From positions 5,662 through 13,108 of the forward strand of contig HF989513.1 in assembly GCA_000432175.1 (NCBI GenBank): 7,447 nucleotides of DNA. Direction: 5' to 3'. Source of the DNA: Eubacterium sp. CAG:786 (GTDB taxonomy: Bacteria; Bacillota; Clostridia; Oscillospirales; Ruminococcaceae). The notes under the pieces are model-generated. The model was given only the letters and a program-made list of their open reading frames with translations. It was not told where the DNA came from and did no database searches. This document shows positions 7,098-7,447 of the stretch, one piece after another (position 1 is the stretch's first letter; each line of letters begins with the position of its first letter). The position numbers and the translations under genes were made by a program.

Positions 7098-7127
7098 CGT
7101 TCCCGCGGGTGAAAAGGAAGTGAGATC

Positions 7128-7447
7128 ATGATTTTAGGAATAGACAGTTCCGCAATAAGCGCCGGCTGCGCCCTCATGGACGACAGCGGCAGGATAATCG
7201 CGGAGCAGTTCCTCAATACGAAGCATACGCATTCCCAGACGCTCCTGCCGATGGTGGAAAGCATGATGAAATGCGCAGGCGTGACTATCGACGATATCGA
7301 CGCAGCGGCTGTTACGGTGGGTCCCGGTTCGTTCACGGGGCTGCGTATCGGCGTTTCCACCGTCAAGGGAATGTGCTTCGGCGCCGGGAAGAAATGCGTT
7401 GCCGTTTCCTCTCTGGAAGCCATCGCGTATAATTTCCCCGGCATCGA
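7128..7447 (+). CDS. tsaB: tRNA t6A biosynthesis protein TsaB (N-terminal part, cut by window edge)
   Basis: TsaB is the catalytically inactive paralogue of TsaD that serves as its partner in threonylcarbamoyl transfer to tRNA. The window holds 106 complete codons and the C-terminal half is missing. The start MILGIDSSAISAGCALMDD is the ASKHA phosphate-1 strand typical of the family. HTHSQTLLPMVESM (33-46) matches the conserved helix that carries the SxxLLP pattern. The block VGPGSFTGLRIGVSTVKG (64-81) is the TsaB signature. AAGGA at 7114-7118, 9 nt before the ATG, sets the start. It follows tsaE by 30 bp with no terminator between them, the usual order in Firmicutes. Identity is firm. Confidence 0.94.
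   Translation, partial: MILGIDSSAISAGCALMDDSGRIIAEQFLNTKHTHSQTLLPMVESMMKCAGVTIDDIDAAAVTVGPGSFTGLRIGVSTVKGMCFGAGKKCVAVSSLEAIAYNFPGI

Noticed and set aside
7102..7109. CCCGCGGG palindrome in the tsaE-tsaB gap, considered as a terminator
   Set aside because: It has no loop and no following T run, and it sits just before the tsaB ribosome binding site.
1..7447. Mobile element, CRISPR array, toxin-antitoxin pair or defence system
   Set aside because: No direct repeat array, terminal inverted repeat, transposase or integrase motif, or defence domain was seen. All the genes are housekeeping types.

Overview
The window looks like a chromosomal housekeeping segment from a mid-to-high GC Clostridia-type Firmicute, plausibly a gut Ruminococcaceae/Oscillospiraceae relative. 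This rests on strong AGGAGG-like ribosome binding sites, near-consensus sigma-A promoters, a two-gene type IIA topoisomerase of divergent clostridial character, a formate-tetrahydrofolate ligase gene, and a tsaE-tsaB pair. The taxonomic assignment is an inference from style, not from a marker gene. No rRNA, tRNA, CRISPR array, insertion sequence or phage gene was seen.

Layout: (1) Positions 1-324, minus strand, hold the N-terminal 108 codons of a HAD-family hydrolase whose C-terminus lies outside the window. (2) Positions 325-495 are a divergent promoter region: a perfect TTGACA-17-TATAAT promoter fires leftward, with a dyad over its -10, and a TTGCAT-17-TATACT extended -10 promoter fires rightward. 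A hairpin lies in the rightward 5' leader. (3) Positions 496-4739 encode the B (ParE/GyrB-like) and A (ParC/GyrA-like) subunits of one type IIA topoisomerase, 23 bp apart. (4) Positions 4756-6447 encode formate-tetrahydrofolate ligase (fhs), which carries an odd 7-residue insertion with a nine-C run directly before its nucleotide-binding loop. (5) Positions 6447-7097 encode TsaE with an unusual C-terminal zinc-ribbon-like extension. (6) Positions 7128-7447 encode the start of TsaB, cut by the window edge.

All rightward genes are separated by -1 to 30 bp, each has its own ribosome binding site or a stop/start overlap, and no terminator is visible between them. They are best read as one operon driven from the promoter at about 404-432. 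The topoisomerase subunits form an A2B2 complex. TsaE and TsaB both act in t6A tRNA modification. Fhs feeds formate into the folate one-carbon pool and has no direct mechanistic link to either; the common theme is growth-related housekeeping.

I did not find a convincing new biological system. The observations most worth checking are the fhs insertion, the TsaE zinc-ribbon fusion, the divergent motifs of the topoisomerase (including Ala at the quinolone-contact serine position and no recognisable GyrA box), and the architecture of the divergent promoter.
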